Assembly: GCA_947499715.1 (NCBI GenBank)
Contig: CANMPL010000001.1
Coordinates: 528,501-592,500, forward strand
Origin: an uncultured Paracoccaceae bacterium
GTDB taxonomy: Bacteria; Pseudomonadota; Alphaproteobacteria; Rhodobacterales; Rhodobacteraceae
Direction of reading: 5' to 3'
DNA length: 64,000 nucleotides
Shown here: positions 47,178 through 57,158 of the stretch, piece after piece
How positions within the stretch are numbered: position 1 is the first letter of the stretch
How the letters are laid out: every line of letters begins with the position of its first letter
Translations under genes and position numbers: made by a program
The notes under the pieces: generated by a model
What the model was told of the DNA's origin: nothing
Seen by the model: the letters and a program-made list of their open reading frames with translations, nothing else
Database searches by the model: none

Positions 47178-48685
47178 GCCATTTCGGAGGCAAAGAAGCT
47201 TTCGGCGTCCTCAACCTCAATCAGGCGTCTGCGGTCGATCAGCCAGAACCGGTTGCCGACATTGCGCACAAAGCTGCGGTCGTGACTGACCAGCAGACAG
47301 GCGGCACCGTGGGTGATCAGCTCATCCTCCAGCGCCTCTTGCCCTTCGATATCCAGATGGTTGGTGGGTTCATCCAGCAGGTAGAAGTTGGGATTGGTCA
47401 GGCGCAGCACCAGCATCGCCAGCCGCGCCTTTTGCCCCCCTGAAAGTCGCCCAAGTGGCACATCCTGCATCTGATGTACAACGCCTGCCCCGGCCAAAAG
47501 GCCCCGCGCGCGTTGATCACCGACGTCAAAACGGCTGGTGATCGCGGTCATCGGGCTGTCGGCCAGATCAAGCTGGCTCAGGTGCTGGTCGGCGTAGCCC
47601 GAAACCACGGTGGGCGCGGTTTTGATCGGGCTATCGCCGCCGGACAGGGCCGCGTTGATCAGGTTCACCAGTTGGGTTTTGCCAGTGCCGTTGGCCCCCA
47701 GCAGCACGACGCGGTCGCCTGGTGTGATCCATTTTTGGCCTGTGCTGTAGAGCGGGCGATCGTCGGGCGTTGTCACCGCTACGTCATCCAGCGTCACAAG
47801 CGCCTTGGCATGTGTGCCTGCGTTGACCAGTTTGATGTCGCCCGCCGAGTGTTCGCGGTGCGCGGGCCTCGCCGCGGCTTCCATCTTTTCGGCACGTTCG
47901 GTCAATTGCTTGGTCTTTGTGATCAGCAGATCAGAGCCGGAGTTGATGCCGATATTCTTGAGCTTGGCAGCCTGTTTGCGCAGTTGCGTGGCCTTGTTGA
48001 GGTCATTGGCGAAGCGGCGGGCGTCGGCGGCGTCAGCCTCTTCCAATGCGGCGCGCGCTTTGCTGAAGGGCAACGGGAAATCCCGGCTGCGTTCGGCACG
48101 CAGGAACAGGGTGCGGGTGGTGACGGCATCAAGGAACGCGCGATCATGGCTGGTGATGATACAGGCGGTGTCGCGGGGCAAGTTGGCCAGCCAGTCCTGC
48201 AAAAGCGCGATGCGGTGCAGGTCAAGGTGGTTGGTGGGTTCGTCCAGCAAAAGGACATCCGGTTCGGTGATCCATGCCGCCGCCAAGAGGGCCGTCCGCT
48301 GCCAACCGCCGGACAGCGTATTGAGGGGCTGCTGTTGCAGGTCATAGGGCACCGAAAGACTGTCGAGGGCGACGTCCACGCGCCAGCTTTCGTAGTCCTG
48401 TTGATCCGGCGGCAAGGCGCCGAGGACATGGTCGTAAAGCGTGCGGTCAAGGGCGGCATCGGGCACGTATTGCGCCACGTGCCCGATCCGCAGGCCCCGG
48501 GCGCGGGTGATCTCTCCGCGTGTGGCTTCTGCCGCGCCAGAGAGGCAGGCCAGCAAGGTTGATTTGCCACGCCCGTTGGCTGCGACAAGGCCAAGGCGGT
48601 CGCCCTTGTGCAGGGTCAGGTTGAGGTCAGAAAAGAGCGGGTCGGCGAGGGTCACGCCGAGGTTCGTGATGTGAAGAAGGCTCAT
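47165..48685 (-). CDS. ABC-F family ATP-binding cassette protein
   Basis: Two Walker A motifs (GLVAANGRGKSTLLA, LLGANGTGKTQLVNL), two LSGG motifs (NTLSGGWQRTALL, GRLSGGQKARLAML), no TM segments. Confidence 0.93.
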   Translation of the reverse strand: MSLLHITNLGVTLADPLFSDLNLTLHKGDRLGLVAANGRGKSTLLACLSGAAEATRGEITRARGLRIGHVAQYVPDAALDRTLYDHVLGALPPDQQDYESWRVDVALDSLSVPYDLQQQPLNTLSGGWQRTALLAAAWITEPDVLLLDEPTNHLDLHRIALLQDWLANLPRDTACIITSHDRAFLDAVTTRTLFLRAERSRDFPLPFSKARAALEEADAADARRFANDLNKATQLRKQAAKLKNIGINSGSDLLITKTKQLTERAEKMEAAARPAHREHSAGDIKLVNAGTHAKALVTLDDVAVTTPDDRPLYSTGQKWITPGDRVVLLGANGTGKTQLVNLINAALSGGDSPIKTAPTVVSGYADQHLSQLDLADSPMTAITSRFDVGDQRARGLLAGAGVVHQMQDVPLGRLSGGQKARLAMLVLRLTNPNFYLLDEPTNHLDIEGQEALEDELITHGAACLLVSHDRSFVRNVGNRFWLIDRRRLIEVEDAESFFASEMAQAT

Positions 48686-48742
48686 GGGTCAGTCCATTGA
48701 TCGTGGTGCCGCAAGTGCGGCGATGGGGCTGACGGGGTCTGG

Positions 48743-48811
48743 TCAGCCCTGCAAACGTGTTCGCAGGGCGTGACGGGGGCCATGCTGAAGTCGGCGTGTG
48801 ATCGTGCGCAT
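48743..48811 (-). CDS. candidate leader peptide MRTITRRLQHGPRHALRTRLQG upstream of the ABC-F gene
   Basis: ATG..TGA 22-aa ORF with upstream GGAGGG; last codons overlap hairpin CCCTGC-GAACACGTTT-GCAGGG; 57 bp before the ABC-F start. Confidence 0.45.
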   Translation of the reverse strand: MRTITRRLQHGPRHALRTRLQG

Positions 48812-48904
48812 CAGCGAGGGCCCTCCTGTTGTTTGGTGTTGCGTTAGCTATTGTTAGCCCGCGTTTGTGGTGGGCGTCAAATATTCGTCGAATATTTGGG
48901 GTGC

Positions 48905-50158
48905 CTAGCGGAGGGCGCGGCCTTTCATGATGGCACGATCGCCAAACTTCTCACGAATTTTGTCGGCGGCGCGTTCGGCTTCGGCGCGTTTGCCGGCGTC
49001 GGGGTCCAAAAGGTCGCCTTCGCGGTCAGCATCGGCGTCGCTGGTGATTTCGCTGAGACCCACGCCGAGCAAGCGGAAGGGGCCACGGTCCGAGACTTGG
49101 TCAAACAGGTCGCGGGCCGTGCGGTAGATCGTGTCGGCAAGCTGCGTGGGGTGACGCAGGGACAGGCGTTTTGACACCAGTTTGAAGTCTGAAGTCTTGA
49201 GTTTCAGCGTCACCACGCGGCCTGCCTTGTCCTTGGCCTTTGCGCGGGCGCTGACCTTTTCGGCCATCCGCCAGAGGTGACCATCAAGGATGTCGATGTC
49301 GGCGGTGTCTTCGTTGAACGTCGTCTCATTCGACAAGCCCTTCACCGGAGTATGGGAAGAGATGCGCCGCCCGTCTTCGCCGCGTGCGAGGGAATAGAGC
49401 CTTTCTCCCATGCCGCCGAAGCGGTCGTGCAGGTCGCGGCGGTCCCAGCGCAACAAATCGTCAAAGGTGCGGATGCCCGCCTTGGCCATGCTTTCCTGCG
49501 CGACGGGGCCGATGCCCCAGATCAACCGCACGGATTTCGGGCGCAGAAAGGTGGTGGTTTCAGCCTTGCCGATGATCGAAAAGCCGCGCGGTTTGTCGAG
49601 GTCCGAGGCGACTTTTGCGAGGAATTTGTTGTGGCTAAGGCCGATGGAGCCGGTCAGTCCGACCTCGTCCTTCATGCGTTTGACCAACCGCGCGAGCATG
49701 ACGGCGGGGGGATGCCCGTGCAGTCGGGCGGTCCCGGTGAGATCCATGAAAGCCTCGTCCAGCGACAGGGGTTCGACGATCGGGGTGAGTTCATCCATCA
49801 GGGCGCGGATGGCTTTGGAGGCCTCCACATAGGCGTCAAAACGGGGGCGGACGACGACCGCATCGGGGCAGAGTTTCAACGCTTTGAACATGGGCATCGC
49901 GGATTTGACGCCTTTGATCCGCGCCACATAGCAGGCGGTAGAGACGACGCCGCGATGCCCGCCGCCGATGATGACGGGCTTATCGGCGAGGTCAGGATTG
50001 TCGCGCTTTTCGACGCTTGCATAGAAGGCATCGCAATCCATGTGGGCGATGCTAAGGTCAAAGAGTTCGGGGTGGCTGGTGACGCGCGGACTGCGGCAGT
50101 TGGGGCACCGGTTGGTGTCCTCAAACGGGGTCAGGCAGTCGCGGCATAGGCTGGGCAT
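48905..50158 (-). CDS. dinB: DNA polymerase IV
   Basis: IAHMDCDAFYASVEKRDNPDLADKPVIIGG; EPLSLDEAFMDLTG; N-terminal CRDC...CPNC zinc-ribbon-like extension. Confidence 0.94.
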   Translation of the reverse strand: MPSLCRDCLTPFEDTNRCPNCRSPRVTSHPELFDLSIAHMDCDAFYASVEKRDNPDLADKPVIIGGGHRGVVSTACYVARIKGVKSAMPMFKALKLCPDAVVVRPRFDAYVEASKAIRALMDELTPIVEPLSLDEAFMDLTGTARLHGHPPAVMLARLVKRMKDEVGLTGSIGLSHNKFLAKVASDLDKPRGFSIIGKAETTTFLRPKSVRLIWGIGPVAQESMAKAGIRTFDDLLRWDRRDLHDRFGGMGERLYSLARGEDGRRISSHTPVKGLSNETTFNEDTADIDILDGHLWRMAEKVSARAKAKDKAGRVVTLKLKTSDFKLVSKRLSLRHPTQLADTIYRTARDLFDQVSDRGPFRLLGVGLSEITSDADADREGDLLDPDAGKRAEAERAADKIREKFGDRAIMKGRALR

Positions 50159-50183
50159 GGGATCAGAATAAGGGGTCAGAGCA

Positions 50184-50624
50184 GTGGTCACAACGCAGGA
50201 GTTCTACGGCTGCAAGGTCGCCCTGTTCATTGGTGACATGCTGCTGATCACGCTGCGCGACGATTTTGACCACATCCCGTTCCCCAATGTCTGGGATTTC
50301 CCCGGCGGCGGCCGCGAGGGCGCTGAGACACCCTATGAGACATTGGCCCGCGAAGTCATGGAAGAGGTCGGGCTGGAGCTGCCCGAGAGTGCGATCAGTT
50401 GGCAGCAGATGTTCCCGGCCATTGGCGCGCCGGGCAAATGGAATTGGTTTTTTGTGGCGCAGATGCCCGCCGGCACTGAGGCGAAGATCATCTTTGGCGA
50501 CGAAGGGCAGAGGTGGAAATTGATCAGCTTGGCCGATTTTCTGGCACTAGAGCGCGTGGTGCCCACGTTTGCAGAGCGGTTGAGGATTTGGGAGGCGGAA
50601 ACCGGCGGTTTATCAGCGGGTTAA
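50184..50624 (+). CDS. NUDIX hydrolase
   Basis: Nudix box GGGREGAETPYETLAREVMEEVGLEL. Confidence 0.9.
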   Translation: MVTTQEFYGCKVALFIGDMLLITLRDDFDHIPFPNVWDFPGGGREGAETPYETLAREVMEEVGLELPESAISWQQMFPAIGAPGKWNWFFVAQMPAGTEAKIIFGDEGQRWKLISLADFLALERVVPTFAERLRIWEAETGGLSAG

Positions 50625-50748
50625 GTGAAAATCGTGATGGTCGATTTGGGCCACACAGCTATCGTGAAACGGCCACAATCGCGTGGCACAACCATTGCGG
50701 GCAGGCCACGTGCTGCATATATGAGCGTTGAAACTGAAGGATAATTTT

Positions 50749-51642
50749 ATGCCGATTGAGCAGCTACTTGCGAATTTTCTGGGTCAAAACCTCGTTCTGA
50801 TCCTTTTGGCGATTTTCATCGTCATTTGTATTCTGGCCGGTGTTCGCATCGTGCCGCAGTCCGAAAAATACGTGGTTGAGCGGCTGGGCCGTTTGCGCGC
50901 GGTTCTTGGGCCGGGCATCAACTTTATCGTGCCGTTTCTGGATCGGGTGCGCCACAAGGTGTCGATCCTTGAGCGTCAGCTGCCGACGATGGCGCAGGAC
51001 GCAATCACATCGGACAACGTGCTGGTGCAGGTTGAAACAAGCGTGTTTTACCGCATTATTGAGCCCGAAAAGACAGTTTACCGGATCCGCGACGTGGATG
51101 CGGCGATTTCGACCACTGTGGCAGGTATCGTCCGATCCGAGATTGGCCGGATGGAGCTGGACCAAGTGCAGGCCAACCGCAGCCGGTTGATTGAGGCGGT
51201 GCGCGAACAGGTTGCCCAGCAGGTGGACGACTGGGGGATCGAAGTGACGCGGGCCGAGATTTTGGACGTGAACCTGGATGCCGCCACACGCGCTGCGATG
51301 TTGCAGCAGTTGAACGCGGAACGTGCGCGGCGTGCGCAGGTGACGGAGGCCGAGGGCACAAAGCGGTCGGTCGAGCTGAAGGCCGACGGTGATCTTTATG
51401 CCGCCGAGCAAGAGGCGAAAGCCCGCCGGATTGCGGCTGAGGCAGAGGCCTATGCGACCCAAGTTGTTGCCGTGGCAATCGCGGAAAACGGGCTTGAGGC
51501 GGCGCAGTATCAGGTCGCTCTCAAGCAGGTTGAGGCGCTCAATGCGCTGGGCACAGGAGACGGCAAGCAGACGATATTGCTGCCCGCCAATGCGCTTGAG
51601 GCCTTTGGTGATGCGTTCAAGATGTTGAAAGGTGGTCGGTAA
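50749..51642 (+). CDS. SPFH/band 7 (stomatin-like) protein
   Basis: VRIVPQSEKYVVERLGRLRAVLGPGINFIVPFLDRVRHKVSILERQLPT. Confidence 0.92.
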   Translation: MPIEQLLANFLGQNLVLILLAIFIVICILAGVRIVPQSEKYVVERLGRLRAVLGPGINFIVPFLDRVRHKVSILERQLPTMAQDAITSDNVLVQVETSVFYRIIEPEKTVYRIRDVDAAISTTVAGIVRSEIGRMELDQVQANRSRLIEAVREQVAQQVDDWGIEVTRAEILDVNLDAATRAAMLQQLNAERARRAQVTEAEGTKRSVELKADGDLYAAEQEAKARRIAAEAEAYATQVVAVAIAENGLEAAQYQVALKQVEALNALGTGDGKQTILLPANALEAFGDAFKMLKGGR

Positions 51643-51911
51643 TGTTGACCGAACAATGGTGGGTCTGGATGTCAGCGGCGCTGGCGATGGCCACGCTTGA
51701 GGTCATTGTGCCCGGCTACATCTTTTTGGGCTTTGCGGCGGGCGCGTTTTTTGTGGGTGCGATGTTGTTGATCGGGATTACCGGGTTATCACTGCCGTGG
51801 ATGTTGGTGGTTTTTGCGGTGCTGTCGCTGATTGCGTTTCTGGCATTGCGCAAAGTCTTTGGCCTGAAGAACGGGCAGGTCAAGATCTGGGACCGCGACA
51901 TCAACGAATAG
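51642..51911 (+). CDS. NfeD family protein
   Basis: Small TM protein LEVIVPGYIFLGFAAGAFFVGAMLLIG adjacent to the SPFH gene; typical NfeD pairing. Confidence 0.85.
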   Translation: MLTEQWWVWMSAALAMATLEVIVPGYIFLGFAAGAFFVGAMLLIGITGLSLPWMLVVFAVLSLIAFLALRKVFGLKNGQVKIWDRDINE

Positions 51912-51912
51912 G

Positions 51913-51936
51913 TGCGCCGGTCTGAAGCCCGGCCGA
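51913..51936. repeat. second copy of one arm of the REP-like repeat at 19590
   Basis: GCGCCGGTCTGAAGCCCGGCCGAC matches the reverse complement of GTAGGCCGGGCTTCAGACCGGCGC with one mismatch. Confidence 0.65.
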
Positions 51937-51939
51937 CGC

Positions 51940-52134
51940 TCAACGCGACAGGCGCGGCGGTTCGAGGCTTTTTGAGGCGCGGTGGGCCAGAATATCTGAC
52001 AAGAGCGCGGGGCGCAGGGTTTTGTGTGTTTTGACGCGGGTTGGGATCGCAACGATCCGGCCCGCGTGTTGGACACAGACCTGTGCCTGATAGGCACCCG
52101 TGCGGGGGTCGTAGTGCAGATCGCGAATTTCCAT
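51940..52134 (-). CDS. hypothetical protein, 64 aa
   Basis: MEIRDLHYDPRTGAYQAQVCVQHAGRIVAIPTRVKTHKTLRPALLSDILAHRASKSLEPPRLSR; plausible start and composition. Confidence 0.45.
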   Translation of the reverse strand: MEIRDLHYDPRTGAYQAQVCVQHAGRIVAIPTRVKTHKTLRPALLSDILAHRASKSLEPPRLSR

Positions 52135-52221
52135 GTTTGAGGCCCTTTTGCAGTGACGTCTGAATGTCACCTATGACCCCTTAAGAAAGTTTCACCGCCG
52201 CTCTCAATTTTGTGAATCTGC

Positions 52222-52938
52222 CTAGGCGTTTGGCCGCGCGGCCTGCGGGGACACCATTTCTGCGAGGATTGCTTGCGCGGCAGCGCGTGGGTCGGCGGCC
52301 TGCCAGATCGGTCGACCCACGACAATGTGGTCGACGCCATCCGCGATGGCTTGCGCCGGGGTAGCGACGCGTTTCTGGTCGCCAAGGTCTGCGCCTGCGG
52401 GCCGCACACCGGGGGTCACGATCAGCTTGCATTCGGCTTCGGGCAAAGCGCGGATCAGCGCGGCCTCTTGCGGGGAGGCGATCACGCCGTCGGCGCCAGC
52501 GGCAAGGGCGGTGCCTGCGCGTTCCTGCACAAGATCGGTGATGCTGCCCGCTTTGATGCAAGATGCGTCCAGATCGTCGCGATCCAGCGACGTCAGGATT
52601 GTCACGGCAAGGATATTTAGGTCGGTGCCTGCGGCCCCTTCTTTGGCAGCGCGGACCACATGGGGGTCGCCGTGGACAGTCAGAAAGTCGAGGTCAAACT
52701 GGCTGATGCCGCGCACTGCAGCCTCGACCGTGGCGCCGATATCAAAGAGCTTCATATCGAGGAAAATGCGCTTGCCGTGTTCGGATTTGAGCTCATTGGC
52801 CAGTGCCAGCCCGCCGCCTGTCAGCATCCCCAACCCGATCTTGTAGAAATCAACGGAATCGCCAAGTTGTCTGGTCAGTTCCAGCCCATCAAGCACGTTG
52901 GGGACATCAAGGGCCACGATCAGGCGTTCATCAGACAT
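52222..52938 (-). CDS. pyrF: orotidine-5'-phosphate decarboxylase
   Basis: MSDERLIVALDVPNVLDGLELTRQLGDSVDFYKIGLGML...IFLDMKLFDIGATVEAAVRG...VTPGVRPAGADLGDQKRVATPAQAI. Confidence 0.95.
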   Translation of the reverse strand: MSDERLIVALDVPNVLDGLELTRQLGDSVDFYKIGLGMLTGGGLALANELKSEHGKRIFLDMKLFDIGATVEAAVRGISQFDLDFLTVHGDPHVVRAAKEGAAGTDLNILAVTILTSLDRDDLDASCIKAGSITDLVQERAGTALAAGADGVIASPQEAALIRALPEAECKLIVTPGVRPAGADLGDQKRVATPAQAIADGVDHIVVGRPIWQAADPRAAAQAILAEMVSPQAARPNA

Positions 52939-53100
52939 CTGCACATTCCTATTTTGCTGGATTTCGGCGGGTCTAACCGGGTCAGCCAATTTGGGCAATG
53001 CAAATGACGCAGCCTACAGAGTGCAGACTGCGCCATCAGGCTCGGTTGGGACGTATCCGAGCATCCGTTTGGCCGACGCCTTGCGGATTATCGTGCGCCC

Positions 53101-53286
53101 TTAGTCGGGCGTTTTCGTTGTTTCGCCGGTGCCTTTTGGAAGGCGTGCGACCGCAGAGGATTCGGCATCATGCGCCCGCAAGAGCCTGATCGCCTTGGGC
53201 GAAAGCGGGAATAAACGATTACTTCCCGAGGGGTGCGTGTTGGCCGTATCGGGCACTTGCATCATCGGGGTTTCCTCTTTGGTCAT
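53101..53286 (-). CDS. hypothetical protein, 61 aa
   Basis: MTKEETPMMQVPDTANTHPSGSNRLFPLSPKAIRLLRAHDAESSAVARLPKGTGETTKTPD; weak support, size and intergenic position only. Confidence 0.3.
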   Translation of the reverse strand: MTKEETPMMQVPDTANTHPSGSNRLFPLSPKAIRLLRAHDAESSAVARLPKGTGETTKTPD

Positions 53287-53349
53287 GGGGTGACTATGGC
53301 GACAGGCGCGATAGGCCATAATGGGAAGAATCCATGGTGCTTCCCCCTT

Positions 53350-53379
53350 CTTGCAACGCGGTGGCCTCATGCCCATTTA
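53350..53379 (+). promoter_or_regulatory. candidate RpoH (sigma-32) promoter of clpB
   Basis: CTTGCAA - 15 nt - CCCATTTA, upstream of clpB; matches the heat-shock promoter layout CTTG...CCCATnT. Confidence 0.6.
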
Positions 53380-53456
53380 GGGTGTGAGGCCCAAACAGGG
53401 GTGTGCTGCGAATGCGGGCGCCCCAGGAACGGGGCGCTTGTAGAAGGAGAAGGACC

Positions 53457-56069
53457 ATGAACTTAGAAAAGTTCACAGAACGGTCGCGCGGCTTTGTTCA
53501 GGCCGCACAGACCATTGCAATGCGCGAAGACCACCAGCGCATTTTGCCAGAACACCTTTTGAAAGCATTGATGGACGACGATCAGGGGCTGTCGGCCAAC
53601 CTGATTACCAAGGCCGCGGGTGATGCGGCTGTGGTGCGCGTGGCTGTTGATGCGGCGGTGGCGAAGATTGCCAAAGTCTCTGGCGGAGACGGGCAGGTCT
53701 ATGTCGATACGTCGTTGGCACGTGTCATGGACGAGGCCGAGAAGGTCGCGGCCAAGGCGGGCGATAGCTTTGTCCCGGTTGAACGGCTGCTGATGGCGCT
53801 TGCGATCATCAAATCCAAGGCCAAGGACGCGCTGGACGCAGGTAAGGTAACGGCGCAGGGCCTGAATGCCGCGATCAATGACATCCGCAAGGGGCGCACG
53901 GCAGATAGTGCCAGCGCCGAGGATGGCTATGACGCGCTGAAGAAGTATGCGCGGGATCTGACCGAGGCGGCAGAGCAGGGCAAGATCGACCCGATTATTG
54001 GTCGTGACGAGGAAATCCGCCGCGCGATGCAGGTGCTGTCGCGTCGGACCAAGAACAACCCGGTGCTGATCGGTGAACCCGGTGTGGGTAAGACCGCGAT
54101 TGCCGAAGGTCTGGCCCTGCGGATCGTAAACGGTGACGTGCCAGAGAGCCTCAAGAACAAGAAGCTGATGTCTTTGGACATGGGTGCCTTGATTGCCGGT
54201 GCAAAGTATCGCGGTGAGTTTGAGGAGCGCCTGAAAGCGGTTCTGAAAGAGATCGAGGCGGCTGCGGGTGAGATCATCGTCTTTATCGACGAGATGCATA
54301 CGCTTGTCGGCGCGGGCAAGTCGGATGGCGCAATGGATGCGGCCAACCTGATCAAGCCTGCCTTGGCGCGGGGCGAGTTGCACTGTGTCGGTGCCACGAC
54401 GCTGGATGAATACCGCAAATATGTTGAAAAAGACGCGGCTTTGGCGCGTCGGTTCCAGCCGCTGATCGTGGAAGAACCCACTGTCGTTGACACGATTTCA
54501 ATCCTGCGCGGGATCAAGGAAAAGTATGAACTGCACCACGGTGTGCGGATATCGGACGCGGCTTTGGTGTCGGCGGCGACGCTGTCGCACCGCTATATCA
54601 CTGACCGTTTCCTGCCTGATAAGGCGATCGACCTGATGGACGAGGCCGCCAGCCGGTTACGGATGGAAGTCGACAGCAAGCCCGAAGAACTGGACGCGCT
54701 GGACCGGCAGATCATGCAGTTGCAGATCGAACAGGAGGCCTTGAAGAAAGAAGACGACAAGGCATCCAAGGACCGGTTGGAAAAGCTGACCGAGGAATTG
54801 GCGAACCTGCAGGATCGCGCGTCAGAGATGACCGCGAAATGGCAGGCCGAGCGGGATAAGCTGGAAGGATCGCGCGAGTTGAAAGAGCAGCTTGACCGGG
54901 CGCGGGCCGAATTGGACATCGCCAAGCGCGAAGGCAACCTGGCCAAGGCTGGGGAGCTTTCCTATGGTGTGATCCCAGAGCTTGAACGCAAGCTGGCCGA
55001 AGCAGAAGACAACGACGATCTGATGGTGGAAGAAGCCGTGCGGCCCGAACAGATCGCCGAGGTGGTTGAGCGTTGGACCGGCATTCCGACCAGCAAGATG
55101 CTGGAAGGCGAGCGTGAAAAGCTGCTGCGCATGGAAGAAGAGCTTGGCAAGCGGGTCATTGGCCAGCGCGGGCCGGTGACGGCGGTTGCAAATGCGGTGC
55201 GCCGCGCGCGGGCTGGTCTGAATGACGAGAACCGCCCGCTGGGGTCGTTCCTGTTTCTGGGGCCAACGGGCGTGGGCAAGACAGAGCTGACGAAGGCCGT
55301 CGCCAACTACCTGTTCGACGATGACAACGCGATGGTGCGGATTGATATGTCGGAGTTCATGGAGAAACACGCCGTGGCCCGCCTGATCGGCGCGCCGCCG
55401 GGATACGTTGGCTATGATGAAGGCGGTGTGCTGACCGAAGCGGTCCGCAGACGCCCCTATCAGGTCGTGCTATTTGACGAGGTGGAAAAGGCGCATCCGG
55501 ATGTCTTTAACGTGCTGTTGCAGGTGCTGGACGATGGTGTGTTGACCGATGGTCAGGGCCGCACGGTGGATTTCAAGCAGACGCTGATTATCCTGACGTC
55601 GAACCTTGGCGCACAAAGCCTGAGCCAGCTGCCTGATGGGGCCGATCCAAGTCAAGCCAAGCGCGATGTGATGGATGCGGTGCGGTCGCATTTCCGGCCA
55701 GAATTCCTCAACCGTCTGGACGAGACGATCATCTTTGACCGTCTGGCACGCGAGGATATGGCCGGGATCGTCACGATCCAGCTTGCGCGGCTTGAAAAGC
55801 GGTTGGAAAGCCGGAACATCAGGCTTGATCTGGATGAGGGCGCGCTGAAATGGCTGGCCGATGAGGGCTATGACCCTGTGTTCGGCGCACGACCTTTGAA
55901 GCGTGTCATCCAGCGGGCCATTCAGGACCAACTGGCCGAAATGATCCTGGCCGGTGACGTCATGGACGGGGCGGTGGTTTCGGTCAGCGCGGGCGCTGAC
56001 GGGTTGATCGTCGGTGACCGTGTCAGCGGATCGAACCGACAAAAACCGGATGATGCGGTTGTCCACTAA
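53457..56069 (+). CDS. clpB: ATP-dependent chaperone ClpB
   Basis: [76 protein letters not shown]. Confidence 0.97.
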   Translation: MNLEKFTERSRGFVQAAQTIAMREDHQRILPEHLLKALMDDDQGLSANLITKAAGDAAVVRVAVDAAVAKIAKVSGGDGQVYVDTSLARVMDEAEKVAAKAGDSFVPVERLLMALAIIKSKAKDALDAGKVTAQGLNAAINDIRKGRTADSASAEDGYDALKKYARDLTEAAEQGKIDPIIGRDEEIRRAMQVLSRRTKNNPVLIGEPGVGKTAIAEGLALRIVNGDVPESLKNKKLMSLDMGALIAGAKYRGEFEERLKAVLKEIEAAAGEIIVFIDEMHTLVGAGKSDGAMDAANLIKPALARGELHCVGATTLDEYRKYVEKDAALARRFQPLIVEEPTVVDTISILRGIKEKYELHHGVRISDAALVSAATLSHRYITDRFLPDKAIDLMDEAASRLRMEVDSKPEELDALDRQIMQLQIEQEALKKEDDKASKDRLEKLTEELANLQDRASEMTAKWQAERDKLEGSRELKEQLDRARAELDIAKREGNLAKAGELSYGVIPELERKLAEAEDNDDLMVEEAVRPEQIAEVVERWTGIPTSKMLEGEREKLLRMEEELGKRVIGQRGPVTAVANAVRRARAGLNDENRPLGSFLFLGPTGVGKTELTKAVANYLFDDDNAMVRIDMSEFMEKHAVARLIGAPPGYVGYDEGGVLTEAVRRRPYQVVLFDEVEKAHPDVFNVLLQVLDDGVLTDGQGRTVDFKQTLIILTSNLGAQSLSQLPDGADPSQAKRDVMDAVRSHFRPEFLNRLDETIIFDRLAREDMAGIVTIQLARLEKRLESRNIRLDLDEGALKWLADEGYDPVFGARPLKRVIQRAIQDQLAEMILAGDVMDGAVVSVSAGADGLIVGDRVSGSNRQKPDDAVVH

Positions 56070-56075
56070 GTGATG

Positions 56076-56107
56076 AACCGGCCCGCCATATGCGCGGGCC
56101 GGTTTTC
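56076..56107 (+). terminator. Rho-independent terminator of clpB
   Basis: AACCGGCCCGCCATATGCGCGGGCCGGTTTTCG. Confidence 0.8.
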
Positions 56108-56167
56108 GTTTGGGAAATCGACGTCTGCGGCTAGGGTGGCAGTATTTGCACCACCAAGGATTTCCAA

Positions 56168-57127
56168 ATGCCGCCGTTTCCCCAGCCTGACTTCTCCTTT
56201 GACTTTGATCCCGCAGATGAGGTCAACGCCCTGCGCCAGTGGCGTGATACGGAACCGGGGCGGACGATCCCGGACAAACAGGACGGCCGGGTGCTGCTTG
56301 GCAGTTGGAATGTCGCCAATCTGGGGGACAGCGGCCAAGTCAGAGACGCGCGGGACTTGCCGTTGATTGCGGAAATACTGAGCTGGTTTGATATCATCGC
56401 GGTGCAAGAGGTGAAGGAAAACCTTGGTGACCTGATGAAGGTCAAGGCGCTGATGCCCGGCTATGATGTCGTGCTGTCGGACCAGACCGGCAACGGTGAG
56501 CGGATGGTGTTTCTATATGATGCGACCCGCGTGAACCGGTTGGCGTTGGTGGGGGAGATCGACATCTCACCCAAGGATCAGCGGCATATCAAGATACCGG
56601 GGTCGACCCAGAAATTCACGGGTTTTGACCGTGCACCTTATATGGTGGCGTTTGAAAAGGACGGCTTTGTCCTGACGGTCGTGAACGTGCATTTGTTCTT
56701 TGGGTCGAGTTCGCAAAGGTCAGTGAACCGGCGCGCGCTTGAGACCTATGCCGTGGGTCGCTGGGGCGACTTGCGGCGCAAAAGAGGTCGCGCATTTTCG
56801 CATAACCTGGTGGTGATTGGCGATATGAACATGCCGGTGGCGGATGTTGGCGATGAGGTGTTTGACGCGCTGACAAAGCGCGGTCTGCACATCCCGCCAT
56901 TTCAGTCGCGCATTGGCACCACGATCACCGAAGGCAAGCATTATGACCAGCTTGCGTTCTTTCCCGGCGGGGCGGGGCAGGCCTATGAGCAGGACGGTGT
57001 GTTTGATTTTGATGGCGCTGTCTTTGCCGATCTGTGGAACACACGGACCGAGAAAGAGTTTGAGGCCTATGTCCGGTATCACCTGTCGGACCACCGCCCG
57101 ATCTGGGTGCAGTTTCGAACGGATTAA
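56168..57127 (+). CDS. endonuclease/exonuclease/phosphatase family protein
   Basis: VLLGSWNVANLG...FDIIAVQEVKENLGDLMKVKALMPGYDVVLSDQTGNGERMVFLYD...VVIGDMNMP...LSDHRPIWVQF. Confidence 0.87.
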   Translation: MPPFPQPDFSFDFDPADEVNALRQWRDTEPGRTIPDKQDGRVLLGSWNVANLGDSGQVRDARDLPLIAEILSWFDIIAVQEVKENLGDLMKVKALMPGYDVVLSDQTGNGERMVFLYDATRVNRLALVGEIDISPKDQRHIKIPGSTQKFTGFDRAPYMVAFEKDGFVLTVVNVHLFFGSSSQRSVNRRALETYAVGRWGDLRRKRGRAFSHNLVVIGDMNMPVADVGDEVFDALTKRGLHIPPFQSRIGTTITEGKHYDQLAFFPGGAGQAYEQDGVFDFDGAVFADLWNTRTEKEFEAYVRYHLSDHRPIWVQFRTD

Positions 57128-57150
57128 AGGGGCCGGGCAAACCGGCCCCC
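57127..57150 (-). terminator. Rho-independent terminator of the FAS1-RTX gene
   Basis: Minus strand GGGGGCCGGTTTGCCCGGCCCCTTTAAT. Confidence 0.6.
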
Positions 57151-57158
57151 TTGGTGGT

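Noticed and set aside
53463-55370. Minus-strand ORFs opposite clpB
   Set aside because: Shadow ORFs; ClpB is certain on the plus strand.
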